A stretch of DNA of 64,000 nucleotides. It comes from Enterococcus florum (GTDB taxonomy: Bacteria > Bacillota > Bacilli > Lactobacillales > Enterococcaceae). Below the pieces are notes generated by a model. It ran no database searches. It was not told where the DNA came from and was given only the letters and a program-made list of their open reading frames with translations. How positions within the stretch are numbered: position 1 is the first letter of the stretch; every line of letters starts with the position of its first letter. Position numbers and translations under genes: made by a program. The stretch lies in assembly GCF_004309355.1 (NCBI RefSeq), contig NZ_BJCC01000021.1, positions 1 to 64,000 of the forward strand, read 5' to 3'. Shown here piece after piece: positions 44,759-54,483 of this stretch.

Positions 44759-47355
44759 TGACAAATGTACATGTGGTAAATCATACCCATTGGGATCGTG
44801 AATGGTACTTTACATCCATGGATTCATTGGTTTTGAGTGATCAATTGTTCAGTGATGTGATTACCGAATTGCAGCGGCATCCAGAGGCCAGTTTTGTATT
44901 AGATGGTCAGCTTTCAATTTTAGATGATTATTTAGAGCTGTATCCAGAGAAAATAGAGGATATCCGCGCATTGATCGAGGGACAGCAGCTGTTCATCGGA
45001 CCTTGGTTCACTCAAACGGATGCCTTCTTCACTTCCGGAGAATCCGTTTTGCGAAATGCAATGATTGGCTTCTTTGAAAGCAAGAAATATGGCGAGATGA
45101 TGTCGGTCGGGTATTTGCCAGACACCTTTGGCTTCAACGCTCAAATTCCAGTGCTGTTAAATGAAGCCGGGTTGGAGAATATTATTTTGTGGCGTGGGGT
45201 GCATTTAGGCAAGCATGTCCAATCCCCTTATTTCAAATGGGAAAGTCTGGGTGGGGACAACAAGGTCTATGCGCTTAATTTTCCTCAAGGATATGGAACA
45301 GGGATGCTGCTGGAGCCGACCCTTGATTATGTAGAAGGCCGCTTGGACAAAGCCGTTGATTTCATTAAACAGTACACAGATTCTGATGAGATCATGATCC
45401 CTTCTGGAAATGATCAATTAGGCATTATTTCAGAGTTCAGTCATAAAATCAAACAGATCAATGCTCTGGGCAAGTACGACTACCAAGTGAGCACGTACCA
45501 GCATTTTTTGTCACTGATGAAGGAAATGGATTTGGAAACGTACCGCGGAGAATTCAGAGCCCCTGTTCTGGCAAGAGTGCATAAAACAATCGGCTCTGTT
45601 CGAATGGACCTGAAAAAGCAGATTTTCCATTTGGAGCATCAGCTGATTCGCCGAATTGAGCCAATGATGGTAATTGCACGTCAACTAGGTATTGATTTAA
45701 GCAACCGCTTAGTCATCAAGGCTTGGAAAAAGTTACTAGAATGTCAGGCGCACGACAGTTTGGCTGGCTGTGTGTCAGATGCAGTAGCTGAGGACATTGC
45801 TCATCGGCTAAAGGAAGCCGGCGAAATCTGCGACAGTATTGAAAACATAGTGTTGAAACGCATTTCTGAGTCATTGGCTCTTACAGATAAAGAGTTTTTG
45901 GTGATGAACCCTTCTCCAACCGTCTTTTCAGGTGAAAAAACGGTGACACTTTTATCCAAAACGCAAGAGATCGAGGTTGCAGGCTGTGCGTCCGTCGTCC
46001 TAGCCGCCGAGTACGTGGACAGCCGGGAAAATATTCTGGAGGAAACACCTGCGGGAAATCGCTTTATCACCGAACCTGGCTATTACAAGTTGACGGTTCA
46101 GTTCACGTGCGAGCTGCCTGGTTTGGGGTACAAGGTTTTTGCCTTCGAGGAGGTAGAAAAAGCAGCCGATCGTTTTATACCCGTTAAGGACCAGCAAATC
46201 ACTGTCGGAGACTATCAAATTCGCTTTGAAAATCAAGCGCTGATTTACCAAGATTCTGAACGTAGGATTTCCAATTTTCTCTCGTTTATGGACGATGGAA
46301 ACGCGGGAGACACGTATGATTTTTCTCCAGTATCAAACGATCAGCCCATTGAATTGACGTTTCAGGAATGTCGATGTGAATCGGCAAAACAAATCAGTCG
46401 AATGACCGTATCAGGAGTTGCGAAGCTGCCGTGTGATCTATCCGAGCGAATGCAGCAGCAAAAAACGACGGAGTTTGCTTATCAGCTTGAACTGGAACTG
46501 AATCAAAAAGGGGAGATCAAGGGTACGCTGCATTTTGAAAATAGTGTACTGAACCATCGAATTCGCTTGAAGCTGAACGTGGGTCAGCAGATCGACAAAG
46601 CTCTTTCGGCAATCCCTTACGGTTTCATTACGAAGCAGAATCAGGAAATCAGCGAGTGGGAAACCCAGTACTCTGAAAAACCGGTCAATAGTGAGCCTTT
46701 TGATAAAACGGTGAGTGTCTATACCAAGTCTGACTCCTTATCGGTATTTACTCATGACAGTCGGGAATATGAATATTGTGAATCCGAGTTATTCGTGACT
46801 CTTTTGGCTACGACAGATACATTAGGAAAACCGGATCTGTTGTATCGACCCGGCCGTGCATCAGGCGACACGACTAAGAAAGGCCACATCATGATGGCAA
46901 CACCGCTCGCACAGTTGAAGGGCAAGCCGTTTTCCAGTACGTTTGTTTTAAAATATGATCGAAACGACCGTACAGAAGCTGAGATTGCCGCTTGGCGTTC
47001 CCAGTTGGAACAGCCTGCCATCAGCTACCAGCTGCAGCAGTTGAACTTCTTTGTCTACCGAATCGACAATAAGATCCAAAAAAGGATCGATCAATTGCTG
47101 TTAGCAGAAAAAGAATGCAGCATATTGTCATTTGCAGAAGGCACAGAGGTGCTAGTCAGTGGTCTTCATCATTCGTATTACCATGAGGGCTTTGTTGTCC
47201 GGATTGAAAATCCAACAGACACCGCCAGCGAATTGGATATCGCTGCTCTTTTCCCAGAATGGCGGGTTGAACGTGTCAATGCACTTGAAGAGCTTCAACC
47301 GTTTTCTGCGAAAATTCCAGCCTATGGCGTAGGCAGCTTTCTCGTATCTAAATAA
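44758..47355 (+). CDS. mngB: GH38 alpha-mannosidase (mannosylglycerate hydrolase-like)
   Basis: 865 residues. Zinc and catalytic signature HTHWDREWY (His11, Asp13) at the N terminus, nucleophile region GYLPDTFGF, further conserved HDSLAGC, then the long C-terminal beta domains of GH38. No signal peptide, so it acts on a phosphorylated product in the cytoplasm. ATG 44758 shares a base with the EIIC stop codon. By comparison with E. coli mngAB the likely product is mannose-6-phosphate plus glycerate, but other alpha-mannosides are possible. Confidence 0.9.
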   Translation: MTNVHVVNHTHWDREWYFTSMDSLVLSDQLFSDVITELQRHPEASFVLDGQLSILDDYLELYPEKIEDIRALIEGQQLFIGPWFTQTDAFFTSGESVLRNAMIGFFESKKYGEMMSVGYLPDTFGFNAQIPVLLNEAGLENIILWRGVHLGKHVQSPYFKWESLGGDNKVYALNFPQGYGTGMLLEPTLDYVEGRLDKAVDFIKQYTDSDEIMIPSGNDQLGIISEFSHKIKQINALGKYDYQVSTYQHFLSLMKEMDLETYRGEFRAPVLARVHKTIGSVRMDLKKQIFHLEHQLIRRIEPMMVIARQLGIDLSNRLVIKAWKKLLECQAHDSLAGCVSDAVAEDIAHRLKEAGEICDSIENIVLKRISESLALTDKEFLVMNPSPTVFSGEKTVTLLSKTQEIEVAGCASVVLAAEYVDSRENILEETPAGNRFITEPGYYKLTVQFTCELPGLGYKVFAFEEVEKAADRFIPVKDQQITVGDYQIRFENQALIYQDSERRISNFLSFMDDGNAGDTYDFSPVSNDQPIELTFQECRCESAKQISRMTVSGVAKLPCDLSERMQQQKTTEFAYQLELELNQKGEIKGTLHFENSVLNHRIRLKLNVGQQIDKALSAIPYGFITKQNQEISEWETQYSEKPVNSEPFDKTVSVYTKSDSLSVFTHDSREYEYCESELFVTLLATTDTLGKPDLLYRPGRASGDTTKKGHIMMATPLAQLKGKPFSSTFVLKYDRNDRTEAEIAAWRSQLEQPAISYQLQQLNFFVYRIDNKIQKRIDQLLLAEKECSILSFAEGTEVLVSGLHHSYYHEGFVVRIENPTDTASELDIAALFPEWRVERVNALEELQPFSAKIPAYGVGSFLVSK

Positions 47356-47361
47356 CAATCT

Positions 47362-47391
47362 CCGGCTAGATCAGACGATCTAGCCTTTCAT
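47362..47391 (+). terminator. Terminator of PTS/mannosidase operon
   Basis: Stem GGCTAGATC/GATCTAGCC then TTTCATTT; moderate T run, so leakage into the MFS gene is possible. Confidence 0.7.
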
Positions 47392-47412
47392 TTGCCTTAA
47401 AAGGAGGATTCT

Positions 47413-48669
47413 ATGGTAGAAAAAATTTCGAACAAGCTGGGAATTCCAACAGGCTTGTTTTACGGGTATGTGGGTCTGGTGTTTTTCATGCTTGGCGCAG
47501 GAATTGAAACCAGCTGGTTTTCTGCGTACTTAGCTTCAGCGGGGTACAAGGTCCAGCTCATTTCCATGGTGTTTAGTTTGTATGGTCTTTTTGTGGCGGT
47601 TTTTTCGTGGTTAACGAGTTTTCTTTCAACCCTGTTTTCAATTCGAAGAGTCATGCTTACTGGCTTGATCGTGTATTGCTTGAGCACTGGACTCTTGATA
47701 TCGGCATTGATTTTTGAGTTTTTCCCGTTGATTGCAGGGGCGTATATGCTTCGCGGCGCCGCCTACCCATTGTTTGCCTATGCCTTCTTAATGCTGATTA
47801 CACTCAAAACAGAGTTGAAAAGTTTGGGAAAAGCAACTTCGTGGTTCTGGTTCAGCTTCAATCTGGGCATGACGATATTGAGTCCGCTGATAGCTTCAAG
47901 CTTGCTGCAGGTGGCCACTCCAATTACTATCCTTCTGTTAGGGATTGTTATCGTGCTAGTCGGAGGCAGCATTGCTCTGAAAACTAACGATGATTCACAA
48001 CCGCCAGCAGTAGGAAAAAAGAGTCTGCCTAGTCAGATAGCGGAAGGAATCACCATTCTTTTTGAGTGTCCGAGGTTGGCGTTAGGCTTGTTGGTCAAGG
48101 CCATCAACAACATTGGACAATTCGGCTTCGTTATCATGATGCCTATTTTTCTCATTCAGTATGGGTATACACTGACGCAATGGGGAAGCATTTGGGCACT
48201 TACGTACGTGGTTAATTCGATTGCAGGGCTTGCCTTTGGATGGATCGGCGATCGATACGGTTGGCGGAAAACAGTCTGCTATTTTTCGGGGACGATCACA
48301 GCGTTATCTTGTCTGTTGATTGGTGCAGCGATCTTTTATTTTCCAGGAAATACTTTTTTATTAGCACTATCGTTCATCGGATTTTCCATTGGAATAGCGG
48401 CATTCGGTCCCTTGTCCGCCTTGATTCCAGCGATGGTCCCTGACAAAAAAGCAACAGCCTTGTCTGTCTTGAATCTGGGTTCAGGGCTGAGCAATTTCTT
48501 TGGTCCTGTGCTGATCACGATCCTCTTTCAAAAATTTGGAGGGTTTGTAGTACTGGGTGTTTTTGCTGGATTGTACTTGCTGGCGAGCGGGTTGGCGGTA
48601 TTTTTGAAGACGCCAGCAGAGCTTGGCGGCGAAAACTCTAAACAAATGCGAGATGCAAGCGTGCTCTGA
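47413..48669 (+). CDS. MFS transporter
   Basis: 418-residue 12-TM major facilitator. Loop motifs FGWIGDRYGWRKT (motif A variant in the second half) and a cytoplasmic central loop (about 190-205). AAAGGAGG lies 6 bp before ATG 47413. Directly follows the mannosidase operon in the same direction and may import or export a sugar or acid related to it, for example glycerate; this is only inferred from position. Confidence 0.8.
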   Translation: MVEKISNKLGIPTGLFYGYVGLVFFMLGAGIETSWFSAYLASAGYKVQLISMVFSLYGLFVAVFSWLTSFLSTLFSIRRVMLTGLIVYCLSTGLLISALIFEFFPLIAGAYMLRGAAYPLFAYAFLMLITLKTELKSLGKATSWFWFSFNLGMTILSPLIASSLLQVATPITILLLGIVIVLVGGSIALKTNDDSQPPAVGKKSLPSQIAEGITILFECPRLALGLLVKAINNIGQFGFVIMMPIFLIQYGYTLTQWGSIWALTYVVNSIAGLAFGWIGDRYGWRKTVCYFSGTITALSCLLIGAAIFYFPGNTFLLALSFIGFSIGIAAFGPLSALIPAMVPDKKATALSVLNLGSGLSNFFGPVLITILFQKFGGFVVLGVFAGLYLLASGLAVFLKTPAELGGENSKQMRDASVL

Positions 48670-48710
48670 ATTGATGGGCGAGATTCGGGTGAGGATTTCT
48701 TTTTTTAGGA

Positions 48711-49035
48711 TGGAAAAACACTTTTTGAATGCAGTGTTGCCATTTCAGGAACCTTCGTCCCATTGGCTGTGACCAAAAATAATTTTGAAGTGAATACCTT
48801 CTTCGAATTGGTTTTCGGCAACAAGAAAATTCGTGGTGTGCTGATCGGGGACACGATCGCCAAATACCATTTGCCAAATTTGATCGCGTTTTATCAACGT
48901 GGAGAGTTCCCGTTCGACCAATTTGTAAAATACTATGATTTTGAGGACATCAATCAGGCAGAAGCAGATTCTGTAGGGGGCGAGGTCATCAAGGCTGTCG
49001 TGGTGATGGACAAAGAGTACCAGCCGCCAAGCTAA
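48711..49035 (+). pseudogene. Remnant: C-terminal end of a zinc-type alcohol dehydrogenase
   Basis: The reading frame gives GKTLFECSVAISGTFVPLAV and later IRGVLIGDTI and FPFDQFVKYYDFEDINQAEADS, which is the typical C terminus of NAD-dependent aryl/benzyl alcohol dehydrogenases. The catalytic zinc domain (GHExxG) is absent, and a stop codon lies just upstream of 48711. No SD or start fits. A decayed gene tail, about 105 residues of an expected 360. Confidence 0.8.
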
Positions 49036-49090
49036 AAAGACGATTTTTTTGGCTGTTTCGCTAAAGCAAAAACAAAGAGTTGATAGAAAT

Positions 49091-49122
49091 AAGCTGTGAC
49101 AGCGATGTCACAGCTTATTTTC
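49091..49122. terminator. Bidirectional terminator before histidine kinase gene
   Basis: Perfect stem AAGCTGTGAC/GTCACAGCTT with a 6-nt loop, then ATTTTCC on + and ATTTCTAT on -. Confidence 0.8.
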
Positions 49123-50577
49123 CTACAATCGCACTTGAAAAAGCTTCTGATGTGGACTCAATTCCTTAAACGAAATCCGTCCGCCGTGTTTTTCCACGAT
49201 TTTTTTACTGATTGCCAGGCCTAAGCCGCTGCCGCCTTTGGTTGAGCGAGAGCGATCGCCGCTGACAAAGGGATCGAACAGCTGCGGCTGCAGGTCCTTG
49301 GGAATTCTGCTGCCATCGTCGGTTATCGTAAAGACCACATGATCCTCTGAAGCGGTCAACTGAACATGGACCGTCGTCCCTGCAGGATTATGGTGAATGC
49401 TGTTGCTGATCAAATTGTCAAAGACGCGTCTTAGCTCCACACTGTCGCCAGAAATCTCGATCGGTGCCTCCGGAAGATCAATCTCGAAGGTGATCCCGTT
49501 TTCCTCTGCGCACTCCCATTGCTCCAAAATCACCTGACGGAGCAGTTCAGAGAGATCCAATGGCTGAAGCTGAAGCTGATACTCAGGGCTTTCCAGCTTG
49601 GAAAAGATCAACAGCCGATTCACCAGCTCATTCATGTGGTCGGTTTTCGAAAGAATCGTTGCCATCACCTGACCCAGGTCCTCTTGGGACACCAACCCAT
49701 CCTCCACGGCTTTAGCCGAACCCTTAATCGTGGTAATGGGGGTACGCAGATCGTGTGCCATATTAGCAAATATCAGCTGGCGTTCCTTTTCATAGGCCTT
49801 CCGCAGCTCTTCAGCTTCTTTCAATTGGTGTGCCATGTGATTGAAGGTCTCTTCGATCTCCACGTATTCGTATTCCGCGTTCAAATGAATCTTTTTGGAA
49901 TAATCGCCGTTGCGGATCGAGCGAAAGCCATCGATAAGTATATTATTTGGCGCAATGATATGCTCCCTGACCGATTTAGAATAACGCCACAGACAGAAAA
50001 TAAAAATGAATAAGATCGGGATAAGCAGTAAGACTATTTTTCCGAAGATAGAAAAAAAGGTGGCTGAACGAACATTTGTAAACACAGGGGTGAAATTTCC
50101 TCGAATGCTGCGGCTTGGCATTTTTGTGACACAAAGATAGTGGTTGCCATCGTCCCCGATAAAGGAAGCAAAGGTCGCCATGTATTTCGGAGCTTCTTGA
50201 TTTACTTCAAAGGAAATTGGACCAAACTGATAGATATCCTTTTTCAGCATCGCACGAAGTCCCTCAGTCTCCAACAATTGATTCTGTGTGTACTGCTTGT
50301 GCTTTTCCTGAACATCGCCCTTTGTATAGATCACTCGATTGGTTTCATCCAGGATTTCTAGCCAGCCGCCAACATCTTCTAAAGTTTGCGTATCGATGTT
50401 TTGATAGTCGGGTCGGACGATCTCCTCTGCGCATAGCTTAGCCGCTATTTGATTCGTGCCCGAAATGAAAAATTGAATGACTGACATAAAAATGATCGTC
50501 AAAGACAACAGCAGCAACGATGTCATCAAATATTTTCGGATCAAAAAACGAGCTAATGTTTTCGGTCTTTTTCTCAT
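49123..50577 (-). CDS. Sensor histidine kinase
   Basis: 484 residues: TM1 (about 14-35), an extracytoplasmic domain of about 150 residues, TM2 (about 185-206), HAMP linker, DHp phosphoacceptor in ANMAHDLRTPITT (His near 274), and a HATPase domain with N box NLISNSIHHNP, DDGSRIPKDL and GGSGLGLAISKKIVEKHGG. Overlaps the response regulator gene by 4 bp. The large sensor domain differs from the short intramembrane-sensing BceS type. Last gene of a four-gene operon with a BcrAB-like exporter. Confidence 0.92.
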   Translation of the reverse strand: MRKRPKTLARFLIRKYLMTSLLLLSLTIIFMSVIQFFISGTNQIAAKLCAEEIVRPDYQNIDTQTLEDVGGWLEILDETNRVIYTKGDVQEKHKQYTQNQLLETEGLRAMLKKDIYQFGPISFEVNQEAPKYMATFASFIGDDGNHYLCVTKMPSRSIRGNFTPVFTNVRSATFFSIFGKIVLLLIPILFIFIFCLWRYSKSVREHIIAPNNILIDGFRSIRNGDYSKKIHLNAEYEYVEIEETFNHMAHQLKEAEELRKAYEKERQLIFANMAHDLRTPITTIKGSAKAVEDGLVSQEDLGQVMATILSKTDHMNELVNRLLIFSKLESPEYQLQLQPLDLSELLRQVILEQWECAEENGITFEIDLPEAPIEISGDSVELRRVFDNLISNSIHHNPAGTTVHVQLTASEDHVVFTITDDGSRIPKDLQPQLFDPFVSGDRSRSTKGGSGLGLAISKKIVEKHGGRISFKELSPHQKLFQVRL

Positions 50578-51263
50578 GGTACCAGCTTATACCCTAACCC
50601 CCGGATGGTCTGGATATAAGAAGCCCCCTCTCTGTCACCCAATTTTTCTCGCAGTCGGCTGATGTAGACCATGATATTGTTGTCATCCACGATGTAAATA
50701 TCCTCCCAAGCGGCTTCATAGATCTGCTTCTTGGTAAATACTCGTCCTGGTGTGCCCATCAACAGCCGCAAAATTTTAAATTCGATCGAAGTCAGCGCGA
50801 CAGGCTCAGACCCTTTATACAAAAGACACTGATTCAGATCCAACGTCAGGTCATGAAGGGCCAACGTCTCGGGTTCAGCGATTTCCTGAGCACCTAAGGA
50901 ATAAAAACGCCGCAGCTGAGCCTCTACTCGAGCGACCAGCTCCAAAGGATCAAAAGGCTTGGTCACATAATCATCTGCACCAACCCCCAGCCCCAGCACT
51001 TTGTCTGCACTTGTATCTTTAGCGGTTAGAAAGATAATCGGTATATTTTTCTCTGTCCGAATCTTTTTGATTAGCTGATACCCATCCAGCTTTGGCATCA
51101 TGATATCTAAAATAGCCAGATCGATCTGTTCCTGCTGGAGACAATGCCAAGCCGCTTCGCCATCGGCAGCAGTGAACACCTGATAGCCGTCCTTTTCCAA
51201 ATACAGTTTCACAAAATCCACGATGCCTTGTTCATCGTCTGCCACCAAGATTGAAAACCCCAT
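50574..51263 (-). CDS. OmpR-family response regulator
   Basis: 229 residues: receiver domain with VADDE acidic pocket, phospho-Asp in LAILDIMMP (near residue 51), Thr/Lys in FLTAKD, and a C-terminal winged helix (ALTSIEFKILRLLM, RVFTKKQIYEAAW, YIQTIRGLGYKL). Cognate partner of the kinase gene, overlapping it by 4 bp. Candidate binding repeats lie upstream of the ABC exporter operon (52886-52904), suggesting autoregulation of the whole operon. Confidence 0.93.
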   Translation of the reverse strand: MGFSILVADDEQGIVDFVKLYLEKDGYQVFTAADGEAAWHCLQQEQIDLAILDIMMPKLDGYQLIKKIRTEKNIPIIFLTAKDTSADKVLGLGVGADDYVTKPFDPLELVARVEAQLRRFYSLGAQEIAEPETLALHDLTLDLNQCLLYKGSEPVALTSIEFKILRLLMGTPGRVFTKKQIYEAAWEDIYIVDDNNIMVYISRLREKLGDREGASYIQTIRGLGYKLVP

Positions 51264-51313
51264 GCGTTAACACCCCTTGCACTCATTTCTTCCTATTATA
51301 CCGCGAGGCCAAG

Positions 51314-52093
51314 CTATTTTATATCCACCTTTTTAAAAAGCTGAGAAGCCGCACCTAAAACAAGTGCAATCAGCAGGACCGAAGACAACAGTGCGGGAAT
51401 CAAATGCTTTGTCTCACCAGCCAATAGGTGATTGCTGACAGAAAGCGCAGAATATTTCAAGAACGAAAAGGTGCCCGATCCAATCAAATAATTCACGACG
51501 AACAGCCCTACCAAAGCAGCGATGAAAGAGATGAACGGAGATAAAAATAATCCTACAAAAAAGGTGAGTGCCATAAAAAGTGCCAGATGCAGAAAAATCA
51601 ACAGGATAAACAGCATGGCATCGGCTAGTTCAAATCCCGGCGCGGAAAACTGCCCATTCCCAATACTCGAATTCGTTAAAAATAAATAGTAGCTCCCGCC
51701 GACAACGAGACTGAACAGCCCAAATGCACCAAGGCACAAAGTCAGCAGGGCCAAAAACTTGGCTAGGACGATCCGTCCTCTTTTTCCGATCCGCAGCAGG
51801 GTCATCTTGATCTGACCGCCAGCGATTTCCCCGGAAAATTGGAATGCCGCCACTAAAATCAGCAAAATACCCCATATACCCAGTCCACTGAAAAAGCCCC
51901 ACAACGCCATCACAAATTCCATGCAGGAAAGTGTTCCACCGTCGGCCAACCCATCCCCTGACAACGTCAAGCCGCCAGTTGAGATCGCAAACGTCATGAT
52001 CGCCGCTAGAATCGAAGGGATCAATAAAATCATACTGTTTTTCCGCTTCAAGGTTTTAATCCATTCCATTTTATAAATTGCCCATACTTCCAT
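51314..52093 (-). CDS. ABC-2 type permease (BcrB/lantibiotic-immunity-like)
   Basis: 259 residues with six hydrophobic segments, N terminus MEVWAIYKMEWIKTLKRKNS characteristic of ABC-2 permeases. The start is ATG 52093: an in-frame ATG at 52108 is part of the ATGGAGGGG ribosome-binding site. Pairs with the ATPase encoded 19 bp upstream to form an exporter, probably for peptide antibiotics or lipid-linked stress (inference from family). Confidence 0.88.
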   Translation of the reverse strand: MEVWAIYKMEWIKTLKRKNSMILLIPSILAAIMTFAISTGGLTLSGDGLADGGTLSCMEFVMALWGFFSGLGIWGILLILVAAFQFSGEIAGGQIKMTLLRIGKRGRIVLAKFLALLTLCLGAFGLFSLVVGGSYYLFLTNSSIGNGQFSAPGFELADAMLFILLIFLHLALFMALTFFVGLFLSPFISFIAALVGLFVVNYLIGSGTFSFLKYSALSVSNHLLAGETKHLIPALLSSVLLIALVLGAASQLFKKVDIK

Positions 52094-52111
52094 GATGAAC
52101 CCCTCCATTTT

Positions 52112-52822
52112 CTATTTCATTAATTCGATTAATTGCGCCTGCTGATCGTCAACATGCGAGTTCTGATCCGCATAGCTGATGACCCCGTTGCTCAATACCA
52201 GAATATGGTCCGTTAAGTCGCAGACCTCTTGCATCTGATGGCTGGAAAACAAGATTGCTGTTCCGCGTTCCCGACATAATTTTTTCAGCAGCTCCTTGAC
52301 CTCTTCCACTCCGATCGGATCGAGCCCAACAAACGGTTCATCCAAGATCAACAGCTCCGGCTCTGTAATCAATGCCAAGGCTAAAGCCAGCCGCTGCTTC
52401 ATACCAAAGGAAAAGTTTTTGACCTTTTTCCGTGCGGCATTGCTCAATTCCACGAAGGCCAAGCTCTCCTTGATTCTGCGTTTCCGCTCTTTTTTCGGGA
52501 TCGAAGGAATCAAACGGATCGAGAGCATCAGGTTGTCATAGGCATTCAAGTCTTCGTAAAACTGCACATCTACCAACGAACCGATTCTGTTTTTAGAAGC
52601 CGTGTCCGAAGTATCCAGTGGACTTCCGCAGAAAATCAGCCTCCCTTGATAATGGCTGGTCAAGCCCAACACACATTTCATCAACGTCGTTTTCCCAGCG
52701 CCGTTGCGCCCCAATAAGCCAGTGATTTTGCCCGGGAGCAGCTCCAGATCAATACCCTTTAATATTTCAGTTCTGCCGTAGCTTTTCCGCAGGTCGTTAA
52801 TGGTTAAAATAGTCGCTGTCAT
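52112..52822 (-). CDS. ABC transporter ATPase (BcrA-like)
   Basis: 236 residues: Walker A GRNGAGKTT (about 38), signature FSFGMKQRL, Walker B LLILDEPFVGLDP and switch SSHQM. The NFSFGMKQR form of the signature is typical of ATPases of bacitracin and lantibiotic exporters. First gene of the operon ATPase-permease-RR-HK. Confidence 0.92.
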   Translation of the reverse strand: MTATILTINDLRKSYGRTEILKGIDLELLPGKITGLLGRNGAGKTTLMKCVLGLTSHYQGRLIFCGSPLDTSDTASKNRIGSLVDVQFYEDLNAYDNLMLSIRLIPSIPKKERKRRIKESLAFVELSNAARKKVKNFSFGMKQRLALALALITEPELLILDEPFVGLDPIGVEEVKELLKKLCRERGTAILFSSHQMQEVCDLTDHILVLSNGVISYADQNSHVDDQQAQLIELMK

Positions 52823-52851
52823 GATTTCTCCTCCTCGTTCTGTATGGCTAC

Positions 52852-52904
52852 AGTATAGAAAGCTAAGCTTGAAGGGAAACGGGGTTAATCTTAAAATAAC
52901 CTTA
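52852..52904 (-). promoter_or_regulatory. Promoter and response-regulator repeats of exporter/TCS operon
   Basis: Minus strand -10 TATACT (52857-52852) with only a weak -35. Direct repeat TAAGGTTA (52904-52897) and TAAGATTA (52893-52886) spaced by 11 bp lies just upstream of the -35 position, the usual layout for an OmpR-type activator site. Confidence 0.6.
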
Positions 52905-53026
52905 CAATTTTTCTCTCCTGCTTTCGTATAGAAATGCGTCGTTTAGCTATGCAATAGATGAACATAGGCTTTCATGCTATAATTTGGGTATATCGAGTCA
53001 GATATATCCAGGAAACGAGGAGAAAA

Positions 53027-53745
53027 ATGACACGATATTTACCAACCAACGACCTGCTTTTTCGCAAGATTTTTACATCACCCGCCTCAAAACATCTGCT
53101 GCAGCACTTTATCGAAGATTTCTTAGGCCAACGCTTTCGGACGCTGATACCCAAGGAACACTACCACATAAAAAAATACCAAAAGTCATTCAAAAAAGGC
53201 AAATTGCAACGAACCGAAGTCGATATTCTAGCTACAACGGCAGATGGATTGATGACAACGATCGAGATGCAGACAGTGCTGCGTTCAAAGAATTTGGATT
53301 ACTGGACAAGCAAACGAATGAAGCTTTTCTGAACGATCGTGGAGAAGAACTGCTGCGCTTAATCTTTTTGAGTTTATCGAATCAAAATATTGAGCAGAAA
53401 ACACCGATTTATTACTGGCAACAGTTTTTCAAAACCGGCAAAGCCCTTCCTGGTGCTCCTTACTATATCCAGGAAGCAGCAGAAATCATAGCTTATCAAA
53501 ACCTGGAAAGGGAGGAGAAAGAAATGCTAGATCAAATGGCAAAAGACCGTGACACGTATGAAGCCAAGCTTTCAACCGCTGAAAGACGTGGAATCAGTAT
53601 TGGGACCGCAAAAGGGATTGGAATTGGTTCAAAACAAAAAACAATTGAACTTGCGCGAAACATGCTGGAAAAAGAACTTCCCCATGATCTCATTTCTGAA
53701 ATCACTGGATTGACCCTTCAAGAAATAAAAAATCTGCAAGAATAA
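53027..53745 (+). pseudogene. Frameshifted Rpn-family PD-(D/E)XK nuclease/transposase
   Basis: The N-terminal part (53027-53332) reads MTRYLPTNDLLFRKIFTSP, then EVDILATTADGLMTTIEMQ, the catalytic D...ExQ of this nuclease family, and ends at a stop after NLDYWTSKRMKLF. The rest continues in another frame from about 53325 (FLNDRGEELLRLIFLSLSNQN to the coiled C terminus, ending at 53745). A frameshift together with a missing middle section relative to full-length Rpn proteins inactivates the gene. Intact homologues are about 300 residues and promote recombination. Confidence 0.75.
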
Positions 53746-53869
53746 TCTTTCTATATTCATGCCCAGAGGCTTATCATCTGGGTTATTTTAATCCTCGAAA
53801 GTTTGCATATTCGATTGTTAACTAACGGGACAAGGATCGTTCTGGCGGTGGAATAATTTCAAATTAAAA

Positions 53870-53901
53870 ACAAAACTGTGTAATTGCCCAACGGGTTACA
53901 C
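53870..53901 (-). terminator. Terminator of hydrolase remnant
   Basis: Minus strand stem GTGTAACCCG/GGGCAATTACAC followed by AGTTTTGTTTTT. Confidence 0.65.
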
Positions 53902-53932
53902 GGTTTTGTTCTCTCGATTGTTATAAAATGAT

Positions 53933-54286
53933 CTACTTCATCATACGATCCAGTAGCCAATCCACACCATAAGTACACGTCTTTTGTGCTTCATTATTGC
54001 CACAATGCACATTGCCCTTAATCTCATAGTATTCCTTGTCGGTGCTGGAAGCATTGCGATAAATCGTCTTCGCACCCCCCACACCGATCACTGGATCTTC
54101 CTCAGTATGCTCCACCAAGACAGGACAGGTGATATTTTTCAGGACGTCATCCAAATTCATCCGATGAGAAATTTCCGCCGCTTCATCCAAGGTTTCCACG
54201 TTAAACTTATTCAAGAAATTATACAAATAGAAATGCTCAATCCCAGCAAAGGTATGCATCGTCAACTGATCTAACTGCTACCAAAA
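53933..54286 (-). pseudogene. Remnant: C-terminal part of an alpha/beta hydrolase
   Basis: The frame gives IEHFYLYNFLNKFNVETLDE, then VLVEHTEEDPVIG (carrying the catalytic aspartate) and IKGNVHCGNN (catalytic histidine), the end of a dienelactone-hydrolase/FrsA-like enzyme. The N-terminal two thirds with the nucleophile elbow GxSxG are missing, and a stop lies a few codons upstream. Its own terminator is still present. The 200 bp upstream (54287-54483) shows no gene. Confidence 0.75.
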
Positions 54287-54483
54287 AATCTAATGCGTAA
54301 GTTCCGTTAAAACTATTGAAGCTATCTCGTTGGAGAGGATGTATCTTATTCTAATTTATGAAATACAAGAAAAAACTTCGCATACAGAATCTACCGTAAT
54401 CATTTTCACGCTCATTTTGTTCACTTCTTTAGATGTATAAGACAATGATACCCTCTGGAACGCATTCTAGGTCAAGGGGAGAT

